In this document: piece by piece, positions 1 through 7,684 of the stretch
How positions within the stretch are numbered: the first letter of the stretch is position 1
Layout: every line of letters starts with the position of its first letter
Assembly: GCF_043951915.1 (NCBI RefSeq)
Contig: NZ_JBINJD010000058.1
Location: 1 to 29,149, forward strand
Length of the DNA: 29,149 nucleotides
Reading direction: 5' to 3'
Origin: Alienimonas sp043951915
Lineage (GTDB): Bacteria; Planctomycetota; Planctomycetia; Planctomycetales; Planctomycetaceae
The notes under the pieces: model-generated
The model's input: the letters and a program-made list of their open reading frames with translations, nothing else
Told to the model about the DNA's origin: nothing
Database searches by the model: none
Translations under genes and position numbers: made by a program

Positions 1-2
1 CC

Positions 3-1109
3 GGCGGCTCGCTGTCGTTCGACGACCCCGCCCCGGCGGCGGCCCCCGGCCGGGCGGCCCAGGCCAACAAAGAGGGATTGACGACCGAGAACACCGGCCG
101 GTTCGACGCCGACGCCAAGCGGCTGATCAACTGCGGGGCGGTGGACGTCAACCAGCTCATGCCCCTGAAGTACAAGTGGGCGTGGGAGCACTACCTCAAC
201 GGGTGCGCCAACCACTGGATGCCCACCGAGGTCCCGATGACCAAGGACATCGAGACCTGGCGCAGCAACAAGCTGAGCGACGACGAACGGCTGGTCATCC
301 TGCGGAACCTCGGCTTCTTCGCCACCGCCGAGAGCCTCGTCGGCAACAACCTCGTGCTGGCGATCTTCAAGCACGTCACCAACGCGGAGTGCCGCCAGTA
401 CCTGCTCCGGCAGGCCTTCGAGGAGGCGATCCACACCCACACGTTCCTCTACGTGGTGGACAGCCTCGGCCTGGACGAGGGCGAACTGTTCAACATGTAC
501 CGCGAGATCCCCGCGATCGCGGCCAAGGACGAGCTCGAAATGGAGCTCACCAAGGAGATTCTCGATCCCAACTTCACCACGGAGAGCTTCGACGGCGCCC
601 AGGCCTTCCTGAAGAACCTGATCGGGTACTACCTGATCATGGAGGGGATCTTCTTCTACAGCGGCTTCGTGATGATGCTGTCGTTCCACCGCCGGAACCT
701 GATGACCGGCATCGGGGAGCAGTTCCAGTACATCCTCCGGGACGAAACGACCCACCTGAACTTCGGCATCGACCTGATCAACGGCATCAAGGCCGAGAAC
801 CCGGAGCTGTGGACGCCGAAGTTCCAGCAGGAAACCCGGCAGCGGATCCTGCACGCGGTCGAGTTGGAGATCGCCTACGCCCAGGACTGCCTGCCCAAGG
901 GCGTGATGGGCCTGAACGCCGACCTGTTCCGCGACTACGTCCGTCACGTCGCCGACCGCCGACTGGAACGCATCGGCCTGACCGCGGAGTTCGGGGCCAG
1001 CAACCCGTTCCCGTGGATGTCCGAGACGATCGACCTGGCGAAGGAGAAGAACTTCTTCGAGACCCGCGTCACCGAGTACCAGACCGGCTCCGCCCTCTCC
1101 TGGGACTGA
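3..1109 (+). CDS. nrdB: Ribonucleotide reductase R2 subunit, class Ic (Mn/Fe-type), 5' partial
   Basis: Small subunit of class I ribonucleotide reductase, which supplies the oxidising equivalent that NrdA uses to make dNTPs in the cytoplasm. Numbering from the TTG at 78, the metal ligands are E85, E116, H119, E189, E223 and H226. The position of the usual radical tyrosine is F123 (motif EEAIHTHTF), and the first ligand is Glu instead of Asp. These two changes define class Ic, known from Chlamydia trachomatis R2 (F127, Mn/Fe cofactor); every ligand is offset by exactly four from the chlamydial numbering. The radical-transfer Trp (W61) and the C-terminal Tyr (FFETRVTEYQ) are kept. The frame stays open with strong GC3 bias to the left edge, giving a Pro/Ala-rich leader, so the start probably lies outside the window; TTG 78 would match the chlamydial length. 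nrdA is expected upstream. A terminator follows. Confidence 0.95.
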   Translation, partial: GGSLSFDDPAPAAAPGRAAQANKEGLTTENTGRFDADAKRLINCGAVDVNQLMPLKYKWAWEHYLNGCANHWMPTEVPMTKDIETWRSNKLSDDERLVILRNLGFFATAESLVGNNLVLAIFKHVTNAECRQYLLRQAFEEAIHTHTFLYVVDSLGLDEGELFNMYREIPAIAAKDELEMELTKEILDPNFTTESFDGAQAFLKNLIGYYLIMEGIFFYSGFVMMLSFHRRNLMTGIGEQFQYILRDETTHLNFGIDLINGIKAENPELWTPKFQQETRQRILHAVELEIAYAQDCLPKGVMGLNADLFRDYVRHVADRRLERIGLTAEFGASNPFPWMSETIDLAKEKNFFETRVTEYQTGSALSWD

Positions 1110-1130
1110 GCGCCGTCGCCCGCTCCGCAG

Positions 1131-1160
1131 CGCCGAGGCCCCGCCGGGCCTCGGCGTTTT
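1131..1160 (+). terminator. Rho-independent terminator after nrdB
   Basis: A perfect 10-bp stem (CGCCGAGGCC at 1131-1140 pairing with 1147-1156) with a 6-nt loop is followed directly by TTTT. It lies 21 nt past the nrdB stop and separates that gene from the MerR-like regulator. Confidence 0.8.
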
Positions 1161-1195
1161 GCGTTCCGGGGGTCGGTCGAATGTGAACAACGGTC

Positions 1196-1201
1196 TACAG
1201 T
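1196..1201 (+). promoter_or_regulatory. Putative -10 box (TACAGT) of the MerR-like gene
   Basis: TACAGT stands in an AT-richer patch 39 nt before the ATG at 1241, just after the nrdB terminator. No good -35 hexamer is visible. The spacing resembles that of other -10-like boxes in this window and favours ATG 1241 over the internal ATG at 1292. Confidence 0.4.
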
Positions 1202-1240
1202 GGGATTCCCGCCCCGCACTTCATCGTCGATTTGTGCTGA

Positions 1241-2158
1241 ATGCCCGTCCCGTCCGCCCCGCCGCCCAAACCGCTCGGCGGAGCTCGCGCGATGCTCTCG
1301 CCGAAACAGGTCGCGTTGGCCGCGGGGGTGAGCGAATCCACGATCAAGCGGCTGGTGGACGACGGCTCCCTGAAGGCCGAACGCACCGCCGGCGGGCACC
1401 GGCGGATCCGGCTGGGCGACGCGCTCCGCTGGGTGCGGTCCCGCGGCTGCGGCCAGCTTGACCCGGCGGCGCTGTCCGCCGCGGTGCCGGCGCTGGAGGG
1501 CGCCGCCGGGGTCGATCTGTGCGACCGCACCGCGGTCCTGCACCGCTACGCCCAGGCGCTGGAGGCCGGCGAGGACGCGGTTACCACCGGGCTGGCCGTG
1601 GCGCTGTTCGTCGCCGGGGCGGAGCTTTCGGTCGTGCTGGAGGAGCCGATCCGCGGGCGATACGCGGCGCTGCGGTCGCGTTGCGATCACCCCAGCCGGG
1701 AGTGCGTCGTGCTGCATCGGGCGCTGGCCAACAGCATCGCCGCGGCGGGCCGGCTGCGGGACCTGATCCGCGACGGCGCCGATACGGCGACGCTCCCCGC
1801 CGACGCCCCCACGATGGCGCTGGCGGACGTGGGCTACGAGGTGGACAGCCTGCCGGTGCACCTCGCCGCCACGGTCGCGGCGGCGGCCGGCTACGACGTG
1901 ACGAACCTCGGCCCCAGCGTGCCCGCCGAGGTGCTGGGCGGAACCGCCGACCGCGTGCGGCCGGACCTGCTGTGGGTCTCCGCCGGCGGGGCCGGGCGGG
2001 CGGACGCGGCGGCCGTCGCCGAGGCCCTCGCCGAGGCCGCCCGCGCCTGCGAGGCCACCGGCGGGACCCTGCTGGTTCACGGCGACGCCCTGCCCGCGGA
2101 CGCCCCCGGCGAGCGGGTCAACTCGCTCTCCGCGCTCGCGAGGCGTCTCGCGGGCTGA
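1241..2158 (+). CDS. MerR/excisionase-type HTH regulator with degenerate B12-binding-like domain
   Basis: Predicted cytoplasmic transcription regulator of 305 aa. Residues 18-58 form a MerR/excisionase-like helix-turn-helix (starts MLSPKQVALAAGVSEST, then a GGHRRIR wing). The rest resembles the two-part cobalamin-binding module of CarH/LitR regulators: a helical segment at about 90-185, then a Rossmann-like part from about 190 (GYDVTNLGPSVPAEVL, then RPDLLWVSAGG). The DxHxxG cobalamin motif is not intact: the matching stretch reads YEVDSLP, with Asp where the cobalt-binding His should be. The protein may therefore bind no B12, or another ligand. The first 17 residues are Pro-rich, and ATG 1292 is an alternative start. 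It has its own terminator-bounded unit. The HTH is confident; the B12-domain kinship is inferred from fold-level pattern only. Confidence 0.75.
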   Translation: MPVPSAPPPKPLGGARAMLSPKQVALAAGVSESTIKRLVDDGSLKAERTAGGHRRIRLGDALRWVRSRGCGQLDPAALSAAVPALEGAAGVDLCDRTAVLHRYAQALEAGEDAVTTGLAVALFVAGAELSVVLEEPIRGRYAALRSRCDHPSRECVVLHRALANSIAAAGRLRDLIRDGADTATLPADAPTMALADVGYEVDSLPVHLAATVAAAAGYDVTNLGPSVPAEVLGGTADRVRPDLLWVSAGGAGRADAAAVAEALAEAARACEATGGTLLVHGDALPADAPGERVNSLSALARRLAG

Positions 2159-2245
2159 GAATGCCCGTCAGCCTCCGCGGGCGCTGCGGCGGGGCCTCGC
2201 GGCTCCCGGTCGACTCTTGTCGCGTGGGCTGTGAGTCCTGTTGTC

Positions 2246-2295
2246 AGGAGAACGTATTGAAATCGGGCGAGCGGTCGGCCATAGTATGGCTATGA
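2246..2295 (+). promoter_or_regulatory. Start region of the PSD1 gene: promoter-like boxes and a possible coupled leader ORF
   Basis: Two readings compete. TTGAAA (2257-2262) and TAGTAT (2282-2287) look like a sigma-70 promoter with a long 19-nt spacer, which would start the transcript at about ATG 2292, making it leaderless. Alternatively AGGAG (2247-2251 region) sits 6 nt before TTG 2257, opening a 12-codon ORF (MKSGERSAIVWL) whose TGA overlaps ATG 2292 in ATGA, as in translational coupling. Both make ATG 2292 the start. Confidence 0.4.
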
Positions 2296-4763
2296 GCCGA
2301 TTCGTCACGCTGTCCGTCTGTCTGCTCCTGGCGGGGTCCGCGGGGTCGATCCGTGCGGCGCACGAGGAACGGGCCGAGCCGCCCGTCGCCGAGTCGAACT
2401 TCGCCCGGGACGTCCAACCGCTGCTAGCCCGGCGCTGCCTGGCCTGTCACGGCCCGGACGACGCCGAGGGCGGGCTGATGCTCGGCTCCCGCGAGACCGC
2501 CCTCGCCGTCACCGACAGCGGGGAGCCGGCGATCCTGCCCGGCGACGCCGCCCACAGCCCGCTGCTGGCCCGGATCACCTCCGACAGCGAATGGGACCGC
2601 ATGCCCCCCGAGGGCGAACCGCTGACGGAAGACGAGGTGGAGATCCTGCGGAACTGGATCGACGGCGGGGCGAACTGGGAGGAGCACTGGGCCTTCGAGA
2701 AGCCCGAACCCGTCGACCCGCCGGCCGTGGAAGCGACCGGCCCGGCGTTCGTCCGCAACCCGATCGATCAGTTCGTGCAGGCCCGGCTGGAGGCCGCCGG
2801 GCTGGAGCCGAACCCGCCCGCCGACCCGGCGACGCTGCTCCGCCGGCTCACTTTCGACCTGACGGGCCTGCCGCCCACCCCGGAGGAGACCGCCGCCTTC
2901 GTCAACGACGACGACCCCCGCCGGTACGAACGGACGGTCGATCGGCTGCTCGCCTCGCCCCGCTACGGCGAGAAGTGGGGCCGGCACTGGCTGGACCTCG
3001 TCCGCTACGCGGAGACCAACAGCTTCGAACGCGACGGCGAGAAGCCGAACGCCTGGAAGTACCGCGATTACGTCATCCGCAGCTTCAACGAAGACAAGCC
3101 GTACGACCGCTTCATCCTGGAACAGCTCGCCGGCGACGAACTGCCGGCGGAGTCGCCGGAGCAGCGGGCGGAGAACCTGACCGCCACCGCCTTTTACCGC
3201 CTGGGCATCTGGGACGACGAACCGGCCGACCCGGAGCAGGCCGTTTACGACGAACTGGACGACACCGTCCGCACCGTCGCCGAGGGCGTGCTGGGCCTGA
3301 CGGTGGGCTGCGCCCGCTGCCACGATCATAAGCTCGACCCGATCCCGCAGGCGGACTACTACAAGATGGTGGCGGTCTTCCGGGACGTCACCCCCTTCGA
3401 CAATCGCGGCCGCAACAGCGGGAACAATCAGGCGGACGTCACCCCGCCGGAGGTCGCCGAGGCCCACCGCGCCCTGGACGTGGAGCAGGCCCGCTGGGAA
3501 TCCAAGAAGCGGGAGATCGAACAGAAGGGCATCGCCCAGATGTCCGGCCCGGACCAGCGGGCGACCGAGGGCGACGAAGGCGCCCGCCGCCGCGTCCTCC
3601 GCCGGGAACTGCACAAGCACCTCTCCGAACAGGAGATGGCGGACTATCGCGAAACGGTGGAGCACCTGAAGGGCCTGCGGGCCCGCCGCGAGGCCCTGCC
3701 GCCGCGGGAGACCACCTTGGCCGTCGCGAAGACCTACGCCCCCGGCGAGATCCCCGACACCTTCGTGCTGGCCCGCGGCAGCGCCCACGGGGCGACTGGC
3801 GACCCGCTGGAGCCCGGCGTGCCGGAGCTGTTCGGCGACGACGAGCAGTTCGCCCCGGCGCCCACCGCCGACGGCTCCGCCGGCCGCCGGTTGGCTTTCG
3901 CCCGGTGGGCGACCTCGCCGGAGAACCGCCTGACGGCCCGGGTGGCGGTCAACCGCGTCTGGCAGCACCACTTCGGCCGGGGGCTGGTGCGGTCGTCCAA
4001 CAATTTCGGCAAACTTGGCACCCCGCCGACGCACCCGGACCTGCTCGACTGGCTGGCGGACCGCTTCGTCGCGGAGGGCTGGAGCCTGAAACGGCTGCAC
4101 AAACTGATCGTCACCAGCGCCGCCTACCGGCGCTCCAGCGGCCCGAACGCGGTCGCCGCCGCGGAGGACCCGCTCAACGACCTGTTCTGGCGGTTCGACC
4201 CCCGCCGCCTGACCGCCGAGGAGCTGCGGGACGCCTCGCTGGCCGTCACCGGTGAATTGAACCTCGAGATGTACGGGCCCAGCTTCTACCCGAAGCTGAG
4301 CCAGGAAGTGCTCGCCGGCCAGTCCAAGCCCGGCGACGGCTGGGGGAACAGCCCGGAGGAGCAGCGCGCCCGCCGGGCGATCTACGCCTACATCAAACGC
4401 AGCCTGATCGACCCGGCCCTGGCCGACTTCGACTTCCCGGAGACCGACGCCGCCTGCGAGGCCCGCTTCAACACCGTGCAGCCGGCCCAAGCCCTGGCGC
4501 TGCTGAACGGCGACTTCACCAACGAACGCGCAATCGCCCTGGCGGAGCGCATTCAAACCGAACTGCCGGACGCGCCCGAGGCCGACCGCGTCGCCCGGGC
4601 CGTCGCCCTGACCACCTCCCGCCCCGCCACCGACGCGGCGGTGCAGGACGGCCAGAAGTTCCTCGCCCGCATGCGGACGGAGTTCGACTTCAGCGAGGAA
4701 AAGGCCTTCGAGCTGTGGTGCCTGGTCGCGCTGAACGTGAACAGCTTCCTCTATCTGGACTGA
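2292..4763 (+). CDS. Secreted cytochrome c protein with PSCyt1, DUF1549 (PSCyt2) and DUF1553 (PSD1) domains
   Basis: Planctomycete-typical protein of 823 aa, predicted extracytoplasmic. A signal peptide covers about residues 1-22. The PSCyt1 domain carries the c-type heme site CLACH (49-53). DUF1549 spans about 140-375 and holds a second CxxCH, CARCH at 340-344, in the family's usual GCARCHDHKLDPIPQ context. A charged, probably helical linker (about 395-470) leads into DUF1553 from about 532 (RRLAFARWATSPENR) to the C-terminus. The reaction is not established for the family; members usually pair with DUF1501 proteins and are thought to act in electron transfer during extracellular polymer breakdown. 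Here the DUF1501 gene lies 1.3 kb downstream, separated by two other genes in the same direction. An upstream in-frame TTG at 2241 would place residues before the signal peptide and is not preferred. Confidence 0.93.
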   Translation: MSRFVTLSVCLLLAGSAGSIRAAHEERAEPPVAESNFARDVQPLLARRCLACHGPDDAEGGLMLGSRETALAVTDSGEPAILPGDAAHSPLLARITSDSEWDRMPPEGEPLTEDEVEILRNWIDGGANWEEHWAFEKPEPVDPPAVEATGPAFVRNPIDQFVQARLEAAGLEPNPPADPATLLRRLTFDLTGLPPTPEETAAFVNDDDPRRYERTVDRLLASPRYGEKWGRHWLDLVRYAETNSFERDGEKPNAWKYRDYVIRSFNEDKPYDRFILEQLAGDELPAESPEQRAENLTATAFYRLGIWDDEPADPEQAVYDELDDTVRTVAEGVLGLTVGCARCHDHKLDPIPQADYYKMVAVFRDVTPFDNRGRNSGNNQADVTPPEVAEAHRALDVEQARWESKKREIEQKGIAQMSGPDQRATEGDEGARRRVLRRELHKHLSEQEMADYRETVEHLKGLRARREALPPRETTLAVAKTYAPGEIPDTFVLARGSAHGATGDPLEPGVPELFGDDEQFAPAPTADGSAGRRLAFARWATSPENRLTARVAVNRVWQHHFGRGLVRSSNNFGKLGTPPTHPDLLDWLADRFVAEGWSLKRLHKLIVTSAAYRRSSGPNAVAAAEDPLNDLFWRFDPRRLTAEELRDASLAVTGELNLEMYGPSFYPKLSQEVLAGQSKPGDGWGNSPEEQRARRAIYAYIKRSLIDPALADFDFPETDAACEARFNTVQPAQALALLNGDFTNERAIALAERIQTELPDAPEADRVARAVALTTSRPATDAAVQDGQKFLARMRTEFDFSEEKAFELWCLVALNVNSFLYLD

Positions 4764-4776
4764 CCCCGAACGGCCC

Positions 4777-5544
4777 GTGCCGCACGTCCTTTCCGCCGCC
4801 GTCGATCGTCCCGCGCGAGACCGTCTCGCCGCGGCCGTCCGGGCCTTTCTGGACGGCGAACTGTGGGCGTTCGCCTTCGACGAGACGATTTGGGAGATCC
4901 GCGACGCCACTGACGACCCGACCGTGCAGGCCGTCTGCGATCGGCTCTGGTACCACTACGACGACTGCGACGACCACGCCGCGGCGTTGAGTCGGGAGGA
5001 GTGGAATTACTTCCAGCGACTCCTGCTGATCCTCGAATCGGACGCCCACCTGATCGAAACGCGCCGCCGGATCTGGTCGCCGACGCAGTGCCTCGCGGCC
5101 CTCGGAGTGGCGATCACGGCGGCGTGCGTGTGGGGCGTCGTCGCGGAGCAGGGGTGGGGCACGCTCGCGCTCGCGGGGTTCCTGCCGGGGTATCTGCTGT
5201 CCGTCGCGATTTATTTCGTGAACCGAGAGGCGGCGACGCGGTTAATGAACGCCCGCGAGACCGCCGCCCCGATCCCCTACGGTGCAATCGCGCCGTTCGA
5301 TTCGGTCGCCGAACTGGCGGACGTCCACCGGGCGACGCCGCGGTTCCGCAAACGCCGCTTTCCCCCGGAGGTCGGCGAACGCCGCATCCGCGCCCGCTCT
5401 TCGGCGGCGCTGATCCAGTTTCAGATGGCGATCAGTTGGTTCTTCGGAACCCCGTTCGTGTTGCTCTCGCAGTTGTTCCCGGCGGAGGACACAGCGTCGC
5501 ACGTCCTGCAGTCGGCGGGATCGCCCGTTCCGGAGGCGTCATGA
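4777..5544 (+). CDS. Hypothetical membrane protein
   Basis: I do not recognise a family. The 255-aa protein opens at GTG 4777, 13 nt after the PSD1 stop. About 100 acidic, soluble N-terminal residues (DETIWEIRDATDDPTVQ, then WYHYDDCDDH) are followed by two hydrophobic segments at about 105-123 and 129-148, a basic stretch near 189-208 (RFRKRRFPPEVGERRIR), and a third likely membrane segment at about 212-234. The stop overlaps the next gene's start in ATGA, so the two are probably translated as a pair. The N-terminal acidic region followed by a membrane pair suggests a cytoplasmic sensing or regulatory part, but that is guesswork. GC3 is as high as in the neighbours, so there is no sign of recent transfer. 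Confidence 0.8.
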   Translation: MPHVLSAAVDRPARDRLAAAVRAFLDGELWAFAFDETIWEIRDATDDPTVQAVCDRLWYHYDDCDDHAAALSREEWNYFQRLLLILESDAHLIETRRRIWSPTQCLAALGVAITAACVWGVVAEQGWGTLALAGFLPGYLLSVAIYFVNREAATRLMNARETAAPIPYGAIAPFDSVAELADVHRATPRFRKRRFPPEVGERRIRARSSAALIQFQMAISWFFGTPFVLLSQLFPAEDTASHVLQSAGSPVPEAS

Positions 5545-6002
5545 GCGACCCGCTCGAAATCGTGATCCTCGAGGACGACGCCCCCCGCCGCCGGGCGATG
5601 CGGGCGGCGCTGGCGGACCGTCTGCCGCGGTACCGGGTGCGGTTCTTCACGACCGCCCCGGAGGCGGCCCGGTATCTGCACGATCACCTCGACCGGGCGG
5701 CGCTGGTCGTGCTGGATCACGACCTCGACCCGATCCCAATTCACCCCCGCCGCAGTCTCGACGCCGGAACCGGACGGGACGTGGCCGACTTCCTCGCCGC
5801 CCGCAAGCCGGCCTGCCCGGTCGTGATCCACACCACCAACCGCCCCGCCGCGGTCGGCATGGAGGCGGAACTGACCGAAGCCGGTTGGGCCGTGAGCGTC
5901 GTCGTCCCCTACGGCGACCTCGAATGGATCGGCGACGAGTGGCTGCGGGCCGTCCGCGACGCCGTCGTCCGGGCCGCGGCGCCGGCCGCGGTCGCCGCAT
6001 AA
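5541..6002 (+). CDS. cREC-like (cyclic-phosphate processing receiver) domain protein
   Basis: A single-domain protein of 153 aa that resembles a receiver domain but fits the cREC group better. It has LEDDAPRR (10-17), the strand end VVLDHDL (56-62) with the DHD triad D59-H60-D61, a G78-centred GRDVADFL segment, and IHTTN (96-100), which matches the IHSxN signature of cREC proteins. Comparative work predicted that cREC domains process RNA cyclic phosphate ends; I know of no proof for this subgroup. There is no output domain and no partner histidine kinase nearby. GGAGG (5532-5536) precedes the ATG by 4 nt, and the ATG overlaps the upstream TGA. A plain response-regulator receiver is the alternative; the DHD and HTTN motifs argue against it. 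Confidence 0.75.
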   Translation: MSDPLEIVILEDDAPRRRAMRAALADRLPRYRVRFFTTAPEAARYLHDHLDRAALVVLDHDLDPIPIHPRRSLDAGTGRDVADFLAARKPACPVVIHTTNRPAAVGMEAELTEAGWAVSVVVPYGDLEWIGDEWLRAVRDAVVRAAAPAAVAA

Positions 6003-6035
6003 TTCAATCGTTTATTCCGTCCGAAGGAACATCCT

Positions 6036-7502
6036 ATGCCCGCCGCCCCGAACTACTGCGGTCGCACCCGTCGCGAATTTCTCCACCAACTCGGCGGGGG
6101 GTTCGGGTCGGTCGCGCTGACCGGGCTGCTGTCCGGCGACGGGTTCTTCGGCTCCTCCGCGAAGGCCAGCGAAGCCGCCGCGGGCCTCGCCCCCGGGCTG
6201 CACCACGCGCCCAAGGCCAAGTCCGTCATCTTCCTGTTCATGTACGGCGGGCCGAGCCACATGGACACCTTCGATTACAAACCGGAGATGGTCGGCCGCG
6301 ACGGGCAGACCGTCGCCGTCAAAACCTTCGGCCGCGGCGGCAAAAAGAACGAGGGCCGCATCGTCGAGCCCCGCTGGAAGTTCAAGCCCTACGGCGAGTG
6401 CGGGAAGATGGTCTCCGACCTGTTCCCGCACGTCGGCGAGTGCGTCGACGACATCGCCTTCCTCCACAGCATGACCGCGGAGAGCCCGATCCACGGCTCC
6501 GCCATGCTGATGATGAACAGCGGCCAATTGCTCTCCGGCTCCCCGGCGATGGGCAGCTGGGTGAACTACGGCTTGGGCACCGAAAACGAAAACCTGCCCG
6601 GCTTCGTCGTGATGCTGGACCCCAGCGGCGGGCCGATCAGCGGGGCGAAGAACTGGTCCAGCGGCTATATGCCCAGCAAACTGCAGGGCACCACCTTCCG
6701 CACCGCGGCCGGCTCTCAGCCGATCTATAACCTCAAAAGCGACCGGCTCTCCCCGGAGGCCCAGCGGGCCGTCATCGACGCGATTAACGAACGGAACCGC
6801 GACCACCTCGCCGGCGACGGCCTGACCGGCGGGCGCGGCCCCAACAGCGATCTCAACGCCCGCATCGCCAGCTACGAACTGGCTTATAAAATGCAGACCG
6901 CCGCCCCGGAGGCGGTCGATCTCTCGCAGGAGACGGAGGAGACCCACCGCCTCTACGGCACGGACAATAAGCAGACCGAGGACTTCGGCCGTCGCTGCCT
7001 GGTGGCCCGGCGACTGGTGGAGCGGGGCGTGCGGTTCGTGCAGCTCTACGCCGGCGGGCACCACAACGACAACAACTGGGACGCCCACGGCGACCTGGAG
7101 GACAACCACAACAAGCACGCCGGCCGCACCGACAAGCCGGTCGCCGCGTTGCTGAAGGACCTGAAACGCCGCGGTCTGCTGGACGAAACGCTGGTCGTCT
7201 GGGGCGGGGAGTTCGGCCGCCAGCCGACCGCCGAGTACGCCAAGGGCAGCGGCCGCGACCATAATTCCTTCGGCTTCACGATGTGGATGGCCGGCGGGGG
7301 CATTAAAGGCGGCGTGAGCGTCGGTTCGACCGACGAACTCGGCAGCCGGGCCGTCGACCAGCCGATGCACGTCAAACGGCTGCACGCCACCGTGCTGCAT
7401 CAATTAGGGCTCAACCCGAACCGCCTGACGTACTTCCACGCCGGCCTCGACCGCAAACTCACCGGCGTCGGCGAAACCGAGCCGATCGCGGAAATTATTT
7501 AG
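6036..7502 (+). CDS. DUF1501 domain protein, Tat-exported
   Basis: A 488-aa protein of the DUF1501 family, related to the alkaline phosphatase/sulfatase fold. It begins with a twin-arginine signal (RTRREF, R12-R13, hydrophobic stretch about 19-32), so it is exported folded. Family landmarks include FLFMYGGPSHMDTFDYKP (near 65-82), HSMTAESPIHGSAMLMMNSG, a late GGEFGRQPTAE and the terminal RLHATVLHQLGLNPNRLTY. The DxxDxH-like metal residues of related hydrolases are only partly evident, and the substrate is unknown. It usually accompanies a PSCyt/DUF1549/DUF1553 protein; here that partner is at 2292-4763 with two genes between. AAGGA (6025-6029 region) stands about 7 nt before the ATG, one of the few clear Shine-Dalgarno sequences in the window. 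Confidence 0.93.
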   Translation: MPAAPNYCGRTRREFLHQLGGGFGSVALTGLLSGDGFFGSSAKASEAAAGLAPGLHHAPKAKSVIFLFMYGGPSHMDTFDYKPEMVGRDGQTVAVKTFGRGGKKNEGRIVEPRWKFKPYGECGKMVSDLFPHVGECVDDIAFLHSMTAESPIHGSAMLMMNSGQLLSGSPAMGSWVNYGLGTENENLPGFVVMLDPSGGPISGAKNWSSGYMPSKLQGTTFRTAAGSQPIYNLKSDRLSPEAQRAVIDAINERNRDHLAGDGLTGGRGPNSDLNARIASYELAYKMQTAAPEAVDLSQETEETHRLYGTDNKQTEDFGRRCLVARRLVERGVRFVQLYAGGHHNDNNWDAHGDLEDNHNKHAGRTDKPVAALLKDLKRRGLLDETLVVWGGEFGRQPTAEYAKGSGRDHNSFGFTMWMAGGGIKGGVSVGSTDELGSRAVDQPMHVKRLHATVLHQLGLNPNRLTYFHAGLDRKLTGVGETEPIAEII

Positions 7503-7518
7503 CACGCCCCGCCGTTCT

Positions 7519-7546
7519 CCCCTCTCCCCCAACAGGGGGCGAGGGG
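7519..7546 (+). terminator. Hairpin after the DUF1501 gene
   Basis: CCCCTCTCCCCC (7519-7530), loop AACA, then GGGGGCGAGGGG (7535-7546): a 12-bp stem with one mismatch, 16 nt past the stop. No T tract follows, so termination is only inferred. The hairpin could also be an intergenic palindromic repeat. Confidence 0.35.
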
Positions 7547-7684
7547 GCGCGGCGTCGCGATCGGTCAGCCTCGCCGGGAGTCCGGCGCCCGGGAACGCCC
7601 CCACGCCGGCCGGTTGCCGCGGGGGCGGCGGGCCGGGATAACCGGGCGGTTCGCGTTTTCCGGCCCGACCCGCAAAGCCCCCTC

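Noticed and set aside
2241..2291. Upstream TTG start for the PSD1 gene
   Set aside because: It would bury the signal peptide behind 17 polar residues; ATG 2292 has better support.
5541..6002. Standard two-component response regulator
   Set aside because: The phospho-acceptor region reads VLDHDL and the later motif IHTTN, which fit cREC better; no output domain or kinase is adjacent.
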